DNA of 52,131 bases from NCBI RefSeq assembly GCF_000423645.1, contig NZ_AUIJ01000018.1:1-52131 (forward strand), read 5' to 3'. Origin of the DNA: Sediminimonas qiaohouensis DSM 21189. Lineage in GTDB: Bacteria > Pseudomonadota > Alphaproteobacteria > Rhodobacterales > Rhodobacteraceae. Position 1 is the first letter of the stretch. Each line of letters starts with the position of its first letter. Shown piece after piece: positions 34,490 to 43,557 of the stretch. Under the pieces are notes generated by a model. It made no database searches and had not been told where the DNA came from. It saw only the letters and a list, made by a program, of their open reading frames with translations. The translations under genes and the position numbers were made by a program.

Positions 34490-35350
34490 ATGAGAGAAAT
34501 TATCGACAAACGTTTGCGTGCCTCGCAATTCCGCCAACGCCTCGCCACCGCGATGCGCGACAAGGGCACCAGCCAAAGCCACCTCGCCCGCGTGATCGGC
34601 GTGGATCGCTCGACCATATCGCAGCTCCTCAAGGGAACCGGAGCGCGCCTGCCCAATGCGCAGGTGGTGGGCGAATGCGCCGCCGCCCTCGGCGTCTCGG
34701 CCGATTGGCTGCTGTCGCTGTCGGACAGACCCGAAAGCGCGGCGGACATGCTGGCCAGCACGCTCAAACTGACCGAGGCACCGCGCGCCCTTGTCGATCA
34801 GCAGATCTTCGATTGGCACAAGGAGGCGGCCGGCTACAAGATCCGGCACGTCCCCGCCGCCCTGCCCGACATGCTCAAGACGCAATCCATGCTGGAATGG
34901 GAATACTCGCCCCACCTTGGCCGCACCGCCAGCCAGGCCGTCGGCGCCAGCCAGGACCGCCTGACATGGATGCGCGGCTCGTCCTCGGATTACGAGATCG
35001 CCCTGCCCCTGCACGAGATGGAAGGCTTCGTCAGCGCAACGGGCTACTACGCCGGGCTGTCGCGCGACTTGCGGCTTGAGCAGATCGACCGCTTTCTCGA
35101 GCTGCACGAGCAGTTCTATCCACGCCTGCGTGTCTACCTCTTTGATGCGCGGCGGGTGTTCTCCTCGCCGGTGACGATCTTCGGGCCGCTCTTGGCGGTG
35201 CTCTATGTCGGGCGCAACTACGTCGCCTTCCGCGATAGCGAACGGGTGCAAGCCTTTACCGCCCATTTCGACGGGCTGGTGCGCGAGGCATCGATCACCG
35301 CGCGCGGGCTAAGCGATCACTTGCAGGCCCTGCGCGCCACGATCGCCTGA
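34490..35350 (+). CDS. XRE-family transcriptional regulator with C-terminal sensing region
   Basis: A 286-residue protein. Residues 14-72 form a Cro/CI helix-turn-helix (SQSHLARVIGVDRSTISQLLKG, then CAAALGVSADWLL). The rest (about 90-280) is a globular region that I do not recognise, likely ligand-sensing. No good Shine-Dalgarno is visible before the ATG; a palindrome occupies that space. Targets are probably itself and the divergent DUF2061-desaturase unit. Confidence 0.85.
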   Translation: MREIIDKRLRASQFRQRLATAMRDKGTSQSHLARVIGVDRSTISQLLKGTGARLPNAQVVGECAAALGVSADWLLSLSDRPESAADMLASTLKLTEAPRALVDQQIFDWHKEAAGYKIRHVPAALPDMLKTQSMLEWEYSPHLGRTASQAVGASQDRLTWMRGSSSDYEIALPLHEMEGFVSATGYYAGLSRDLRLEQIDRFLELHEQFYPRLRVYLFDARRVFSSPVTIFGPLLAVLYVGRNYVAFRDSERVQAFTAHFDGLVREASITARGLSDHLQALRATIA

Positions 35351-36838
35351 TCACCCCGGCTGCGGCGCGTGCCCCACCGCGCGCCCGCCCCGCCCGGGCG
35401 CCGGCAGATCGGCCTGCGCCGCCGCGATCCGCGACAGCGCCCCCTGCATCGCAGGCGGCACCTCACACGCCTGCCGCGTATCAAGCGCGACATGGATCAA
35501 CATGTGCTCTCCCGTCGCCAAAAGGCGCTCGTCTGACTTCATCTCGTGCCACAGATGCATCTTGCGCGGCCCCGCCATCAACACCCGGCTTGTCACCGTG
35601 ATCGGCGTGCCAAGGCGCGCCTCGGACACGTGGCACAGATGGCTTTCAGCGGTGAAAAAGCTATGCCCCGCCGCGACATAGCCCCGGTCGCACCCAATCA
35701 GCTCCATCATCCGGTCGGTCGCATGGCCGAACGCCTCAAGATAGCGCGCCTCGGTCATGTGACCGTTGAAATCAAGCCAATCGGGCGGCACCGCCCGGTT
35801 CACCGTCAGGATCGGGCGCGACAGGTCCGCCACATCCTCCAGCCGCCGCACCAACCCTGCATCTGCCGCGCGCGCGGCGTCGTGCGCGTTTTGGACCGCG
35901 CCCGCGCCCCACCCCTGATCGGCCAGCATCCGGATCATGCCCGACAGGTTCACGTCGCGCTGCTGCTCCAGCGCGCGCAAGCACATGTGCCCCGATTGCG
36001 CATCCGATTGCGCCGCGATCATCTCGGCCAGTTCCTCTGTCATCTCGGGCACATCCATCAGCCGCGTCCATGGCCATTTGAGCGCCGGACCGAACTGCGC
36101 GATGAAATGCTTCATCCCTGCCTCGCCCCCCGCGATGCGGTAGGTCTCGAACAAACCCATCTGCGCCCATCTCAGCCCAAAGCCAAGCCGAATCGCATCG
36201 TCGATCTCTTCCGTGGTGGCAACGCCGTCGCGCACCAGCCACAGCGCCTCGCGCCACACCGCCTCAAGCAGGCGATCAGCGATATGCGCGTCGATCTCGT
36301 CGCGCGGTTGCAGCGGATGCATGCCCAGCCCGCGCAGGGTCTCCGCCGCCCGCGCGACCATGTCCGCCGGGTTTTGCGGGCTGGCCACCAGCTCGACCAG
36401 CGGTAGAAGGTAGACCGGGTTGAACGGGTGCGTCACGACGATCTGTTCGGGCCGCGTGGCGCAACCCTGCAACTGTGACGGGCGGAACCCCGACGTGGAC
36501 GAGCCGATCACCGCACCCGCGTCGCAATGGGCCTGCACCGCCTGGTACACCTTGCGCTTGAGCGCGAGGCGCTCGGGCACGCTTTCCTGTATCCACTCGG
36601 CCCCGTCGACGGCCTCGGGGATCGTCGCGTGCCACGTCAATCGCCCCTCGGGCGGCAGCGCCACGCGCCCCAGCCCCGGCAGGGCAAGGCGGGCGTTTTC
36701 CAAAACCTCGGACAGCTTGCGCTCGGCCTCCGGGTCCGGATCGAACACGCGCACGTCCCAACCATTAAGCAAGAACCGCGCGGCCCACCCGCCGCCGATC
36801 ACGCCGCCGCCGATAATCGCTGCTGTCTTTTGCGTCAT
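35351..36838 (-). CDS. L-carnitine dehydrogenase fused to a thioesterase
   Basis: A 495-residue bifunctional protein. Residues 1-315 are a 3-hydroxyacyl-CoA-dehydrogenase-like NAD enzyme with the Rossmann motif GGGVIGGGWA at 10-19 and SSTSGFRPSQL near 115-125, oxidising L-carnitine to 3-dehydrocarnitine. From about 345 a hotdog thioesterase (DFNGHMTEARYLEAF) follows, which in this family releases betaine from betainyl-CoA. The BKACE gene nearby supplies the middle step. ATG 36838 gives the standard family length. Confidence 0.9.
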   Translation of the reverse strand: MTQKTAAIIGGGVIGGGWAARFLLNGWDVRVFDPDPEAERKLSEVLENARLALPGLGRVALPPEGRLTWHATIPEAVDGAEWIQESVPERLALKRKVYQAVQAHCDAGAVIGSSTSGFRPSQLQGCATRPEQIVVTHPFNPVYLLPLVELVASPQNPADMVARAAETLRGLGMHPLQPRDEIDAHIADRLLEAVWREALWLVRDGVATTEEIDDAIRLGFGLRWAQMGLFETYRIAGGEAGMKHFIAQFGPALKWPWTRLMDVPEMTEELAEMIAAQSDAQSGHMCLRALEQQRDVNLSGMIRMLADQGWGAGAVQNAHDAARAADAGLVRRLEDVADLSRPILTVNRAVPPDWLDFNGHMTEARYLEAFGHATDRMMELIGCDRGYVAAGHSFFTAESHLCHVSEARLGTPITVTSRVLMAGPRKMHLWHEMKSDERLLATGEHMLIHVALDTRQACEVPPAMQGALSRIAAAQADLPAPGRGGRAVGHAPQPG

Positions 36839-36932
36839 GTGGTCGTTTCCGCATCTTTCGGGTCGCCGGACCGCGCCCCCGGGTGTCAATTTCGGCCCAT
36901 CCCAATTCATCCCGAATGACAGGAGACAAAGG

Positions 36933-37400
36933 ATGGAGATTCAGTTCATCGGCCTTCCCACCGCGCAGGTCGCCCGCATCCGCAAGGACCGTCTGGATGC
37001 CTATGGCAACCCGGTCGAGGTGCACCGCGCACAAGGTGGCGCATACCCGTGCCGCCATTGCCTCGGCAACACGCCGGAAGGGCACGATTACCTGATCCTC
37101 GCATGGCGCCCGTTTCGCTCGACCAATCCCTATGCTGAAACCGGCCCGATCTTTCTGTGCGCGGATGAGTGCCACGCGGCGAAACCGTCATCGCAGGTGC
37201 CCGCCATGCTGCGCGCGCCGTCCTATATCCTGCGCGGCTATACCGAGGATGAGCGCATCCTCTACGGAACCGGCCAGATCGTGCCGACCCCGGACATCCC
37301 CGCCCATGCGCGCGACCTTCTGAAGAACCCGCAAATCGCGTTCGTGGATATACGCAGCGCCACGAACAACTGCTTCCAATGCCGCGTCCTGCGGGGGTGA
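36933..37400 (+). CDS. DUF1203 family protein
   Basis: A 155-residue protein with a CRHCL motif near 36-40, the LAWRPF segment and a C-terminal Cys pair (NNCFQC), all typical of DUF1203. Function unknown; the cysteines suggest metal binding. AGGAGACAAAGG precedes the ATG. It lies between the two carnitine genes but is transcribed in the opposite direction, divergent from the carnitine dehydrogenase. Confidence 0.88.
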   Translation: MEIQFIGLPTAQVARIRKDRLDAYGNPVEVHRAQGGAYPCRHCLGNTPEGHDYLILAWRPFRSTNPYAETGPIFLCADECHAAKPSSQVPAMLRAPSYILRGYTEDERILYGTGQIVPTPDIPAHARDLLKNPQIAFVDIRSATNNCFQCRVLRG

Positions 37401-37404
37401 TTTC

Positions 37405-37448
37405 ATACCGACGCAATACCGACGCGTTACCGACGTGATACCGCACGC
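37405..37448. repeat. Four tandem 11-bp repeats between convergent genes
   Basis: Units ATACCGACGCA, ATACCGACGCG, TTACCGACGTG and ATACCGCACGC follow each other without gaps and fill the 51-bp space between the DUF1203 and BKACE stops. The period equals about one helical turn. It is too short for CRISPR, and its site between two gene ends makes a promoter operator unlikely. Confidence 0.7.
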
Positions 37449-37451
37449 CTT

Positions 37452-38360
37452 TCACACCGGTGCCCGCTTGGTCAGGCCCAGCTTCTTGCGCACGTCCTCG
37501 GGGCCGATGACGCGGGCGCCCATCCGCTCAATAATGCCAACCGCGCGCTCCACCAGTTGCGCGTTGGTCGCCAGAACGCCCTTGTCCAGGTACAGGTTAT
37601 CCTCAAGCCCGACGCGCACATGTCCCCCCGCCAGAACGCTGGCGGCGACATAGGCCATCTGGTCGCGACCCAGTGAAAAAGCGCTGAAATGCCAATCGGT
37701 TGGCACGTTGTTCACCATCGCCATGAAGGTGTTCAGATCGTTGGGCGCCCCCCACGGCACCCCCATGCAAAGCTGCACCAGCGCAGGCGCCTCCAGCACC
37801 CCGTCGGCCACCAGTTGCCGCGCATGCCACAGTTGCCCGGTATCGAAGGCCTCGATCTCGGGCACAACGCCAAGCGCGGTGATGCGGCGGCCCATCTCCT
37901 GCAACATGCCGGGGGTGTTGGTCATCACGTAATCGGCCTCGGCAAAGTTCATCGTGCCACAATCCAACGTGCAAATTTCCGGAAGGCAATCAACAACATG
38001 CGCCAACCGCGCCTCGGCGCCGATCATGTCCGTCCCCTGGGCCAGTGGCAGCGGCGCATCAGGGCCGGAAAACACCATGTCCCCGCCCATCCCCGCCGTC
38101 AGGTTCAAAACCACGTCCACCTCCGCCGCGCGGATACGCTCTGTCACCTCGCGGTAAAGCGCCACATCTCGCGCCGGCGCGCCGGTGTCCGGGTCGCGCA
38201 CGTGGCAATGCACCACCGCCGCGCCGGCCTTCGCCGCCTCGATCGCGCTCTCGGCGATCTGCGCGGGGCTGCATGGCACGTGCGGGCTACGGTCCTGCGT
38301 GCCCCCCGATCCGGTCACGGCGCAGGTGACGAACACGTCCCGGGTCATGGTCAGTGGCAT
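37452..38360 (-). CDS. BKACE-family beta-keto acid cleavage enzyme, probably for dehydrocarnitine
   Basis: A 302-residue TIM-barrel zinc enzyme (formerly DUF849/Kce family) that condenses a beta-keto acid with acetyl-CoA and releases acetoacetate and a new CoA ester. VHCHVRD carries two zinc-ligand histidines, and later segments (LDCGTMNF, GHVRVGLEDN) are family-typical. With carnitine dehydrogenase next door, dehydrocarnitine to betainyl-CoA is the likely reaction; this is inference from context. ATG 38360 follows GGAGG. It begins 19 bp after the aldo/keto reductase. Confidence 0.88.
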   Translation of the reverse strand: MPLTMTRDVFVTCAVTGSGGTQDRSPHVPCSPAQIAESAIEAAKAGAAVVHCHVRDPDTGAPARDVALYREVTERIRAAEVDVVLNLTAGMGGDMVFSGPDAPLPLAQGTDMIGAEARLAHVVDCLPEICTLDCGTMNFAEADYVMTNTPGMLQEMGRRITALGVVPEIEAFDTGQLWHARQLVADGVLEAPALVQLCMGVPWGAPNDLNTFMAMVNNVPTDWHFSAFSLGRDQMAYVAASVLAGGHVRVGLEDNLYLDKGVLATNAQLVERAVGIIERMGARVIGPEDVRKKLGLTKRAPV

Positions 38361-38379
38361 GGCGCGCCTCCTGTCTGGA

Positions 38380-39426
38380 TCAATAAGGCATGGGATGCGC
38401 CCGGTGCAGCGCGTCGATTTCCTCAAGCACCACGGGCGATAGCACCAGGTCCGCCGCGCCAAGCGCATGATCAAGCTGCGACAGCTTCGTTGCCCCGAAA
38501 ATGACCGAGGTCATGAAGGGCCGCCCCGCCGCCCACGCCAGCGCCATTTGCACCGGGTCCAGCCCGTGATCACGCGCCAGCTCAAGGTAGGCCGCAACCG
38601 CATGAAAGGCGCGCGCGGTCTTGCGCCCGCCCAGTGTCTCGTTGAACGTCATGCGCGATCCGTCAGGCACCGCGCCATCCTGGTACTTGCCCGTGAGCAA
38701 CCCCGCCGCCAGCGGCGAAAACGCCAACAGGCCAACGTCCTCGTTCACCGCCACCTCGGCCAGGTCGGTATCGAACATGCGGCACAGCAGCGAATATTCG
38801 TTCTGGATCGACGCCACCCTTGGCCAGCCCCGCGCATGCGCCAATGTCGCCCACATCGTCGTGCCCCAGGCGGTCTCGTTCGACAGGCCAAAGTGGCGGA
38901 TGTTGCCCTTGTCCACCTGCCTTTGCAGCGCCTCCAGCGTGTCCTCCATATGGGCGATCGTATCTGCACGGTCCTGCCCCGACGGGTCATAGCTCCAGTT
39001 CTGCCGAAACATGTAAGACCCGCGATTGGGCCAGTGGAACTGGTACAGATCTATGCAATCTGTTTGCAGGCGCCTGAGCGATCCCTCGATCGCCTGCGGG
39101 ATCGTGGCCGAGGTGATCGGCGCTCCGCCCCGGGCGTGCATCATCCCCTCGCCCGAATGCTTGGTGGCCAGCACATAATCGCCCCGCCGCCCCGGGTTGG
39201 CGGCGTTCCAGGTGCCGATCACCTCCTCGGTGCGGCCAATGGTTTCCGCCGCCACCGGGTTCACTGGGTACATTTCCGCCGTATCGACGAAGTCAATCCC
39301 GCGCTCCAGCGCCATGTCCATCTGTGCATGGGCATCGCGCTCGGGGGTTTGCGTGCCCCATGTCATCGTGCCCAGGCACAATTCGCTGACCGACAGGCCA
39401 GTCCGGCCAAGGGGGTTGGATTTCAT
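38380..39426 (-). CDS. Aldo/keto reductase (Tas-like)
   Basis: A 348-residue NADPH-dependent TIM barrel reductase. The catalytic tetrad is recognisable: DFVDTAEMYP (Asp and Tyr), ATKHSG (Lys) and DLYQFHWPN (His), and the C-terminal FGATKLSQLDHAL binds NADP. It resembles the Tas branch. Probably the first gene of a leftward unit with the BKACE enzyme; a role in carnitine use (for example with a carbonyl intermediate) is not shown by sequence. Confidence 0.9.
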   Translation of the reverse strand: MKSNPLGRTGLSVSELCLGTMTWGTQTPERDAHAQMDMALERGIDFVDTAEMYPVNPVAAETIGRTEEVIGTWNAANPGRRGDYVLATKHSGEGMMHARGGAPITSATIPQAIEGSLRRLQTDCIDLYQFHWPNRGSYMFRQNWSYDPSGQDRADTIAHMEDTLEALQRQVDKGNIRHFGLSNETAWGTTMWATLAHARGWPRVASIQNEYSLLCRMFDTDLAEVAVNEDVGLLAFSPLAAGLLTGKYQDGAVPDGSRMTFNETLGGRKTARAFHAVAAYLELARDHGLDPVQMALAWAAGRPFMTSVIFGATKLSQLDHALGAADLVLSPVVLEEIDALHRAHPMPY

Positions 39427-39518
39427 CGCCAATCTCCGTGTTGTTCGCACGCGCAAGATGAAAGGCCCCCTGCCGAATGGCAAGGGGCCTTCCGCGCGGT
39501 ATGGTGCGCCAGCCCCGC

Positions 39519-39944
39519 TTAGGGCCGGATATACAGATACCCTTCGGATTGCAGTTGCGCGATGCGCACGACGCCGCCCTCGTCGCGGCGCACGAAATCC
39601 GACAGCAGATCGCTCAGCGACACCGCCTGCGCATTCATGGTGTTGCCGCACGCCTCGAAGCGCACGCCGTCCTCCTGCAACGCCTCGACGCGCGACATCA
39701 CCTGCGCGCTGGCCTGCATCTCGTGGAACGACTTGAGCGCGGGGCCATGCGCGACCAGCACGATCTCGACATTCTCGGGGCCGCCAACGCCCTTGATGTG
39801 GTTGGCGATATTGCCCAGTGCGAACCCGACCTTGTCGATTTCCGAGACGTGGTAGACCACCTTGTGTTTCTCGCCCGCCTGCGCGGGGCCCATCAGCCCC
39901 CCCAACGACACGATCACGGCCAGGATTGCTGCGAATCTGAACAT
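39519..39944 (-). CDS. Exported DsrE/DsrF-superfamily protein
   Basis: A 141-residue protein with a signal peptide (1-23, ending AQAG) and a DsrE-like fold: KVVYHVSEID, VEIVLVAHGPAL, EDGVRFEACGNTM. The Cys in ACGNTM is the position used for sulfur handling in this superfamily. Exact role unknown. Ribosome site AGGGAGGA lies 9 bases before ATG 39944. It is divergent from the MFS gene. Confidence 0.85.
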   Translation of the reverse strand: MFRFAAILAVIVSLGGLMGPAQAGEKHKVVYHVSEIDKVGFALGNIANHIKGVGGPENVEIVLVAHGPALKSFHEMQASAQVMSRVEALQEDGVRFEACGNTMNAQAVSLSDLLSDFVRRDEGGVVRIAQLQSEGYLYIRP

Positions 39945-40049
39945 AGTGCTTTTCCTCCCTGTTTTTCGGCGCTTTTGCGCCCTCCCCCTGCCGCCTCCCG
40001 CGACAGGGCTCCTGCGACAGCTTGCCACAGTTTCCCGGCCATTCATATT

Positions 40050-40067
40050 CACGAAATCATTTTCGTG
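40050..40067. promoter_or_regulatory. 18-bp palindrome in a divergent promoter region
   Basis: CACGAAA-TCAT-TTTCGTG, a perfect inverted repeat with 7-bp arms, lies between the DsrE-like and MFS genes (106 bp from one start, 100 bp from the other). Its position suits an operator acting on either or both genes. Regulator unknown. Confidence 0.4.
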
Positions 40068-40166
40068 CGCGCCATTTCGCATTTCCCCGCCGCGCGGAAA
40101 AAACGACGCCGCAACTGTCGCATCCGGGGTGGTAATCGGTGCCCGTCATGCGATGGTAGCCGCACT

Positions 40167-41390
40167 ATGCGCCTGATCATCTCTTTCGCCGCCCTGTTCC
40201 TGTCCGTCATCTTGCTACAGCTTTCCACCGGGGGCGTGGGGCCGCTCGATGCGCTGTCCGGCGTCGTGCTGGACTTCACAACCGCCGAGATCGGCCTTCT
40301 GGGCTCGGCCCATTACGTGGGGTTCTTCATCGGCTGCTGGTGGGCGCCGCGGCTTATGGGCTCGATCGGGCACAGCCGCGCCTTTGCCGCCTTCACCTCG
40401 GCGGGGGCGATCGGCCTGATTTCGCACATGCTGGTGATCGACCCGTGGGCTTGGACCGCGATGCGCGTCGCCTCGGGGCTGTGCGTGGCCGGCTGCTACA
40501 CGGTGATCGAGGCATGGCTGCAATCACGCGTCACCAATGCCACGCGCGGGCGCACGATGGGCAGCTACCGCGTGGTGGACATGGGCGCGTCACTGGTCGC
40601 GCAAATGCTGATCTCCGTGCTCGAGCCGGCCTCCTACGTGTCCTACAACCTGCTGGCGCTGCTGTGTTGCGCGGCGCTTCTGCCCGTCACCCTGACCCGC
40701 ACCGAGCAGCCCGAAACGCCCCAAACCCCGCGCCTGCGCCCTATGCTGGCGATCACGCGCTCGCCGCTGGCGGGGGCGGCGGTGATCGTGGCGGCGTTGT
40801 CCAGCGCATCGTTCCGCATGGTTGGCCCGCTCTATGGTCAGGGCGTGGGCCTTGCCGCCGACCAGATTGCCTATTTCCTGGCCGCATTCGTCGCCGGCGG
40901 GGCGCTGGCGCAGATCCCGGTGGGGTGGCTGGCGGATCGCTATGATCGCCGGCTTGTCCTCATCTGGCTGTCGGTGGCCGCAATCGGCAGTTGCACCCTG
41001 ACCGCGCTGACCCATGATCTGAGCACCGTGCAGATCCTGCTGACGGCGGGGCTGTTCGGGCTCACGACATTCCCCATCTACTCGGTCGCGGCGGCGCATG
41101 CGCATGACTACGCCGAGACCTCGGAACGGGTCGAACTGTCCGCCGCACTGATGTTCTTCTTCGCGATCGGGGCCATCGCGGCGCCGCTGATGGCGTCATG
41201 GCTGATCGCCGCGTTCGGCCCGCCCGCCATGTTCGTGATGATCGCAGTTGGGCATGCCGTCCTCGTGGTGTTCGGTATCTTGCGCATGCGCGTGCGCGGC
41301 CCGGCGGACAAGCGCACGCGCTATATCTGGTCGCCGCGCACCTCGTTCCTGATCGGGCGGCTGACCGGACAAACCCGCGACGACCAATAG
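40167..41390 (+). CDS. MFS transporter (YcaD-like)
   Basis: A 407-residue membrane protein with twelve hydrophobic segments. The loop after segment 2 has WWAPRLMGSIGHSRAF, and the mid-protein loop PVGWLADRYDRR is the classic MFS A-like motif. It resembles the YcaD/MFS_1 branch. Substrate unknown. The start at 40167 begins directly with the first membrane helix; the frame is open far upstream but non-coding there. Confidence 0.88.
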   Translation: MRLIISFAALFLSVILLQLSTGGVGPLDALSGVVLDFTTAEIGLLGSAHYVGFFIGCWWAPRLMGSIGHSRAFAAFTSAGAIGLISHMLVIDPWAWTAMRVASGLCVAGCYTVIEAWLQSRVTNATRGRTMGSYRVVDMGASLVAQMLISVLEPASYVSYNLLALLCCAALLPVTLTRTEQPETPQTPRLRPMLAITRSPLAGAAVIVAALSSASFRMVGPLYGQGVGLAADQIAYFLAAFVAGGALAQIPVGWLADRYDRRLVLIWLSVAAIGSCTLTALTHDLSTVQILLTAGLFGLTTFPIYSVAAAHAHDYAETSERVELSAALMFFFAIGAIAAPLMASWLIAAFGPPAMFVMIAVGHAVLVVFGILRMRVRGPADKRTRYIWSPRTSFLIGRLTGQTRDDQ

Positions 41391-41671
41391 CACCCGCCCA
41401 CCTTCCGGTTGTGGGGAGCAATTGTGACCTGTTGCTGTCGTTGAAGCCTTGCACCAATGCGCGGTTTCAAGGCGCTGCGCGGCTCCTCAACCGGTCGCCC
41501 AATGACAGCTCAAGGCCATTCACGCTCCCTGTGCGTGGCAGGCAAGGCCGCCATTGGGAAACCTGAGCCACGTGGCAAACACCAGCAACCCGCCCACGAC
41601 GCGTTCTTACGCTGGAACCGCCGCCCGGCATGGTCTAAAGGGGGCCAAACCGGATCGAAGGGCAAGGGCAC
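41391..41671. other. Intergenic region before metG
   Basis: About 280 bp with no gene supported. No riboswitch pattern known to me, such as SAM-sensing elements, is evident. The last 30 bases contain AAGGGCAAGGG ahead of the metG ATG. Confidence 0.4.
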
Positions 41672-43396
41672 ATGGCACGGCATCTGATCACATCGGCGAT
41701 TCCCTACATCAACGGGATCAAGCATCTGGGCAACCTGGTGGGGAGCCAGCTCCCCGCCGACCTGTTCGCGCGCTACATGCGCGGGCGCGGGCACGAGGTG
41801 CTGTTCCTGTGCTCCACCGACGAACACGGCACGCCTGCCGAGCTGGCCGCAGCCAAGGCCGGTAAGCCGGTCGCCGACTACTGCACCGAAATGCACGCCG
41901 TCCAGGCCGAGATCGCGCGCGGCTTCGGCCTGAGCTTCGATTATTTCGGCCGCTCCTCCAGCCCGCAAAATCACCGCCTGACGCAGCACTTCGCCGAAAC
42001 CCTCTATCGCAACGGCCTGATCGAGGAAGTGACCGAACGGCAGGTCTATTCCAACGCCGATGGCCGCTTCCTGCCCGACCGCTATATCGAGGGCACCTGC
42101 CCCAATTGCGGCTACGAGAAGGCCCGCGGCGATCAGTGCGAAAACTGCACCAAGCAGCTTGATCCGACCGACCTGATCGACCCGCGCAGCGCCATTTCCG
42201 GCAGCACCGACCTCGAGGTGCGCGAGACCAAGCACCTCTACCTGCGCCAAAGCCAAATGCGCCAAACGCTTGAGGACTGGATTGACTCCAAAACCGACTG
42301 GCCGATCCTGACCACCTCGATCGCCAAGAAATGGCTGAACGATGGCGACGGCCTGCGCGATCGCGGCATCACCCGCGACCTGGATTGGGGCATTCCCGTA
42401 CGCCACGAGGACGGCAGCGACTGGCCCGGCATGGAAGGCAAGGTGTTCTACGTCTGGTTCGACGCGCCGATCGAATACATCGCCTGCGCCGCCGAATGGG
42501 CCGAGGCGAACGGCCTCGACGATGCCGCGTGGCAGCGATGGTGGCACACCGACAAGGGCGCCGACGACGTCCGCTATACGCAGTTCATGGGCAAGGACAA
42601 CGTGCCTTTCCACACGCTGTCGTTTCCCGCCACGCTGATGGGCTCGGGCGAGCCGTGGAAGCTGGTCGATTACATCAAGTCGTTCAACTACCTCAACTAT
42701 GACGGCGGTCAGTTCTCCACCAGCCAGGGGCGCGGCGTGTTCATGGATCAGGCGCTCGATATCCTGCCCGCCGACTACTGGCGCTGGTGGCTGCTGTCCC
42801 ACGCCCCCGAAGGGTCCGACGCCGAATTCACCTGGGAGAACTTCCAGATGAACGTGAACAAGGACCTGGCCGATGTGCTGGGCAATTTCATCTCCCGCGT
42901 CACCAAGTTCTGCCGCTCCAAGTTCGGCGAGGCGGTCCCCGAAGGCGGCGCGCAAGGCCCAGAAGAGGCGGCGCTCATCGACACGCTCGCCACCCGCATT
43001 CGCAGCTACGAGCGCCACATGGAGGCGATGGACATCCGCAAATCCGCGACCGAGCTGCGCGCCATCTGGGTCGCCGGCAACGAGTACCTGCAAGAGGCGG
43101 CACCCTGGGCCACCTTCAAGCAAGACCCCGATCGCGCCGCGATGCAGATCCGCCTGGCTCTCAACCTCATCCGCCTCTACGCGGTGCTGTCCGCCCCCTT
43201 CATCCCCGGCGCCTCGTCCCGGATGCTATCCTCGATGAAGGCCACGGATGCCGGCTGGCCCGACAACGTCGAAGACGCCCTGCGCGCCCTGCCCGCCGGC
43301 CACGCCTTTGAGGTGCCCGACGTTCTGTTCGCCAAGATCACCGACGACGCCCGCGCCGGCTGGCAAGAGCGCTTCGCCGGAAAACGCGAGGACTAA
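41672..43396 (+). CDS. metG: Methionyl-tRNA synthetase
   Basis: Charges tRNA-Met. The 574 residues include the HIGH-equivalent HLGN at 18-21, a zinc knuckle with C143, C146, C156 and C159, and FSTS near 347-350 in place of the KMSKS loop, a variant form. It then has the helical anticodon-binding domain. It lacks the C-terminal dimerisation domain of E. coli MetG. No neighbour is functionally linked. Confidence 0.97.
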   Translation: MARHLITSAIPYINGIKHLGNLVGSQLPADLFARYMRGRGHEVLFLCSTDEHGTPAELAAAKAGKPVADYCTEMHAVQAEIARGFGLSFDYFGRSSSPQNHRLTQHFAETLYRNGLIEEVTERQVYSNADGRFLPDRYIEGTCPNCGYEKARGDQCENCTKQLDPTDLIDPRSAISGSTDLEVRETKHLYLRQSQMRQTLEDWIDSKTDWPILTTSIAKKWLNDGDGLRDRGITRDLDWGIPVRHEDGSDWPGMEGKVFYVWFDAPIEYIACAAEWAEANGLDDAAWQRWWHTDKGADDVRYTQFMGKDNVPFHTLSFPATLMGSGEPWKLVDYIKSFNYLNYDGGQFSTSQGRGVFMDQALDILPADYWRWWLLSHAPEGSDAEFTWENFQMNVNKDLADVLGNFISRVTKFCRSKFGEAVPEGGAQGPEEAALIDTLATRIRSYERHMEAMDIRKSATELRAIWVAGNEYLQEAAPWATFKQDPDRAAMQIRLALNLIRLYAVLSAPFIPGASSRMLSSMKATDAGWPDNVEDALRALPAGHAFEVPDVLFAKITDDARAGWQERFAGKRED

Positions 43397-43410
43397 ACGC
43401 GCCCCGGCTT

Positions 43411-43470
43411 CTTCTGGCCAAAAATATCCCGGGGTGAATTGGCCGCAGGCCAAGGGGGGCAGCGCCCCCT
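43411..43470. repeat. Intergenic repeat-like element with hairpins after metG
   Basis: CTTCTTCTGGCCAAAAATATC followed by CCGGGGTGAA leads into TTGGCC-GCA-GGCCAA (43439-43453) and then AGGGGG/CCCCCT (43453-43470). This kind of sequence after genes is familiar from Rhodobacterales genomes and may act as a terminator or 3' end element. A related AAAAATATGGCCCGGGG occurs at about 21363-21378. Confidence 0.5.
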
Positions 43471-43557
43471 ACGCCGCTGCCTGTGGGCGCCTCGCGACTT
43501 CCTATTACACCGCCATATCAAAAACTTAGACATACCGCTTCACAGGAAATCCCGGCC

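Noticed and set aside
37405-37448. Possible CRISPR array
   Set aside because: The 11-bp units are contiguous with no spacers; no cas genes are present.
41391-41671. SAM-type riboswitch upstream of metG
   Set aside because: Looked for the conserved cores of SAM-sensing elements and found none; metG for translation is not normally so controlled.
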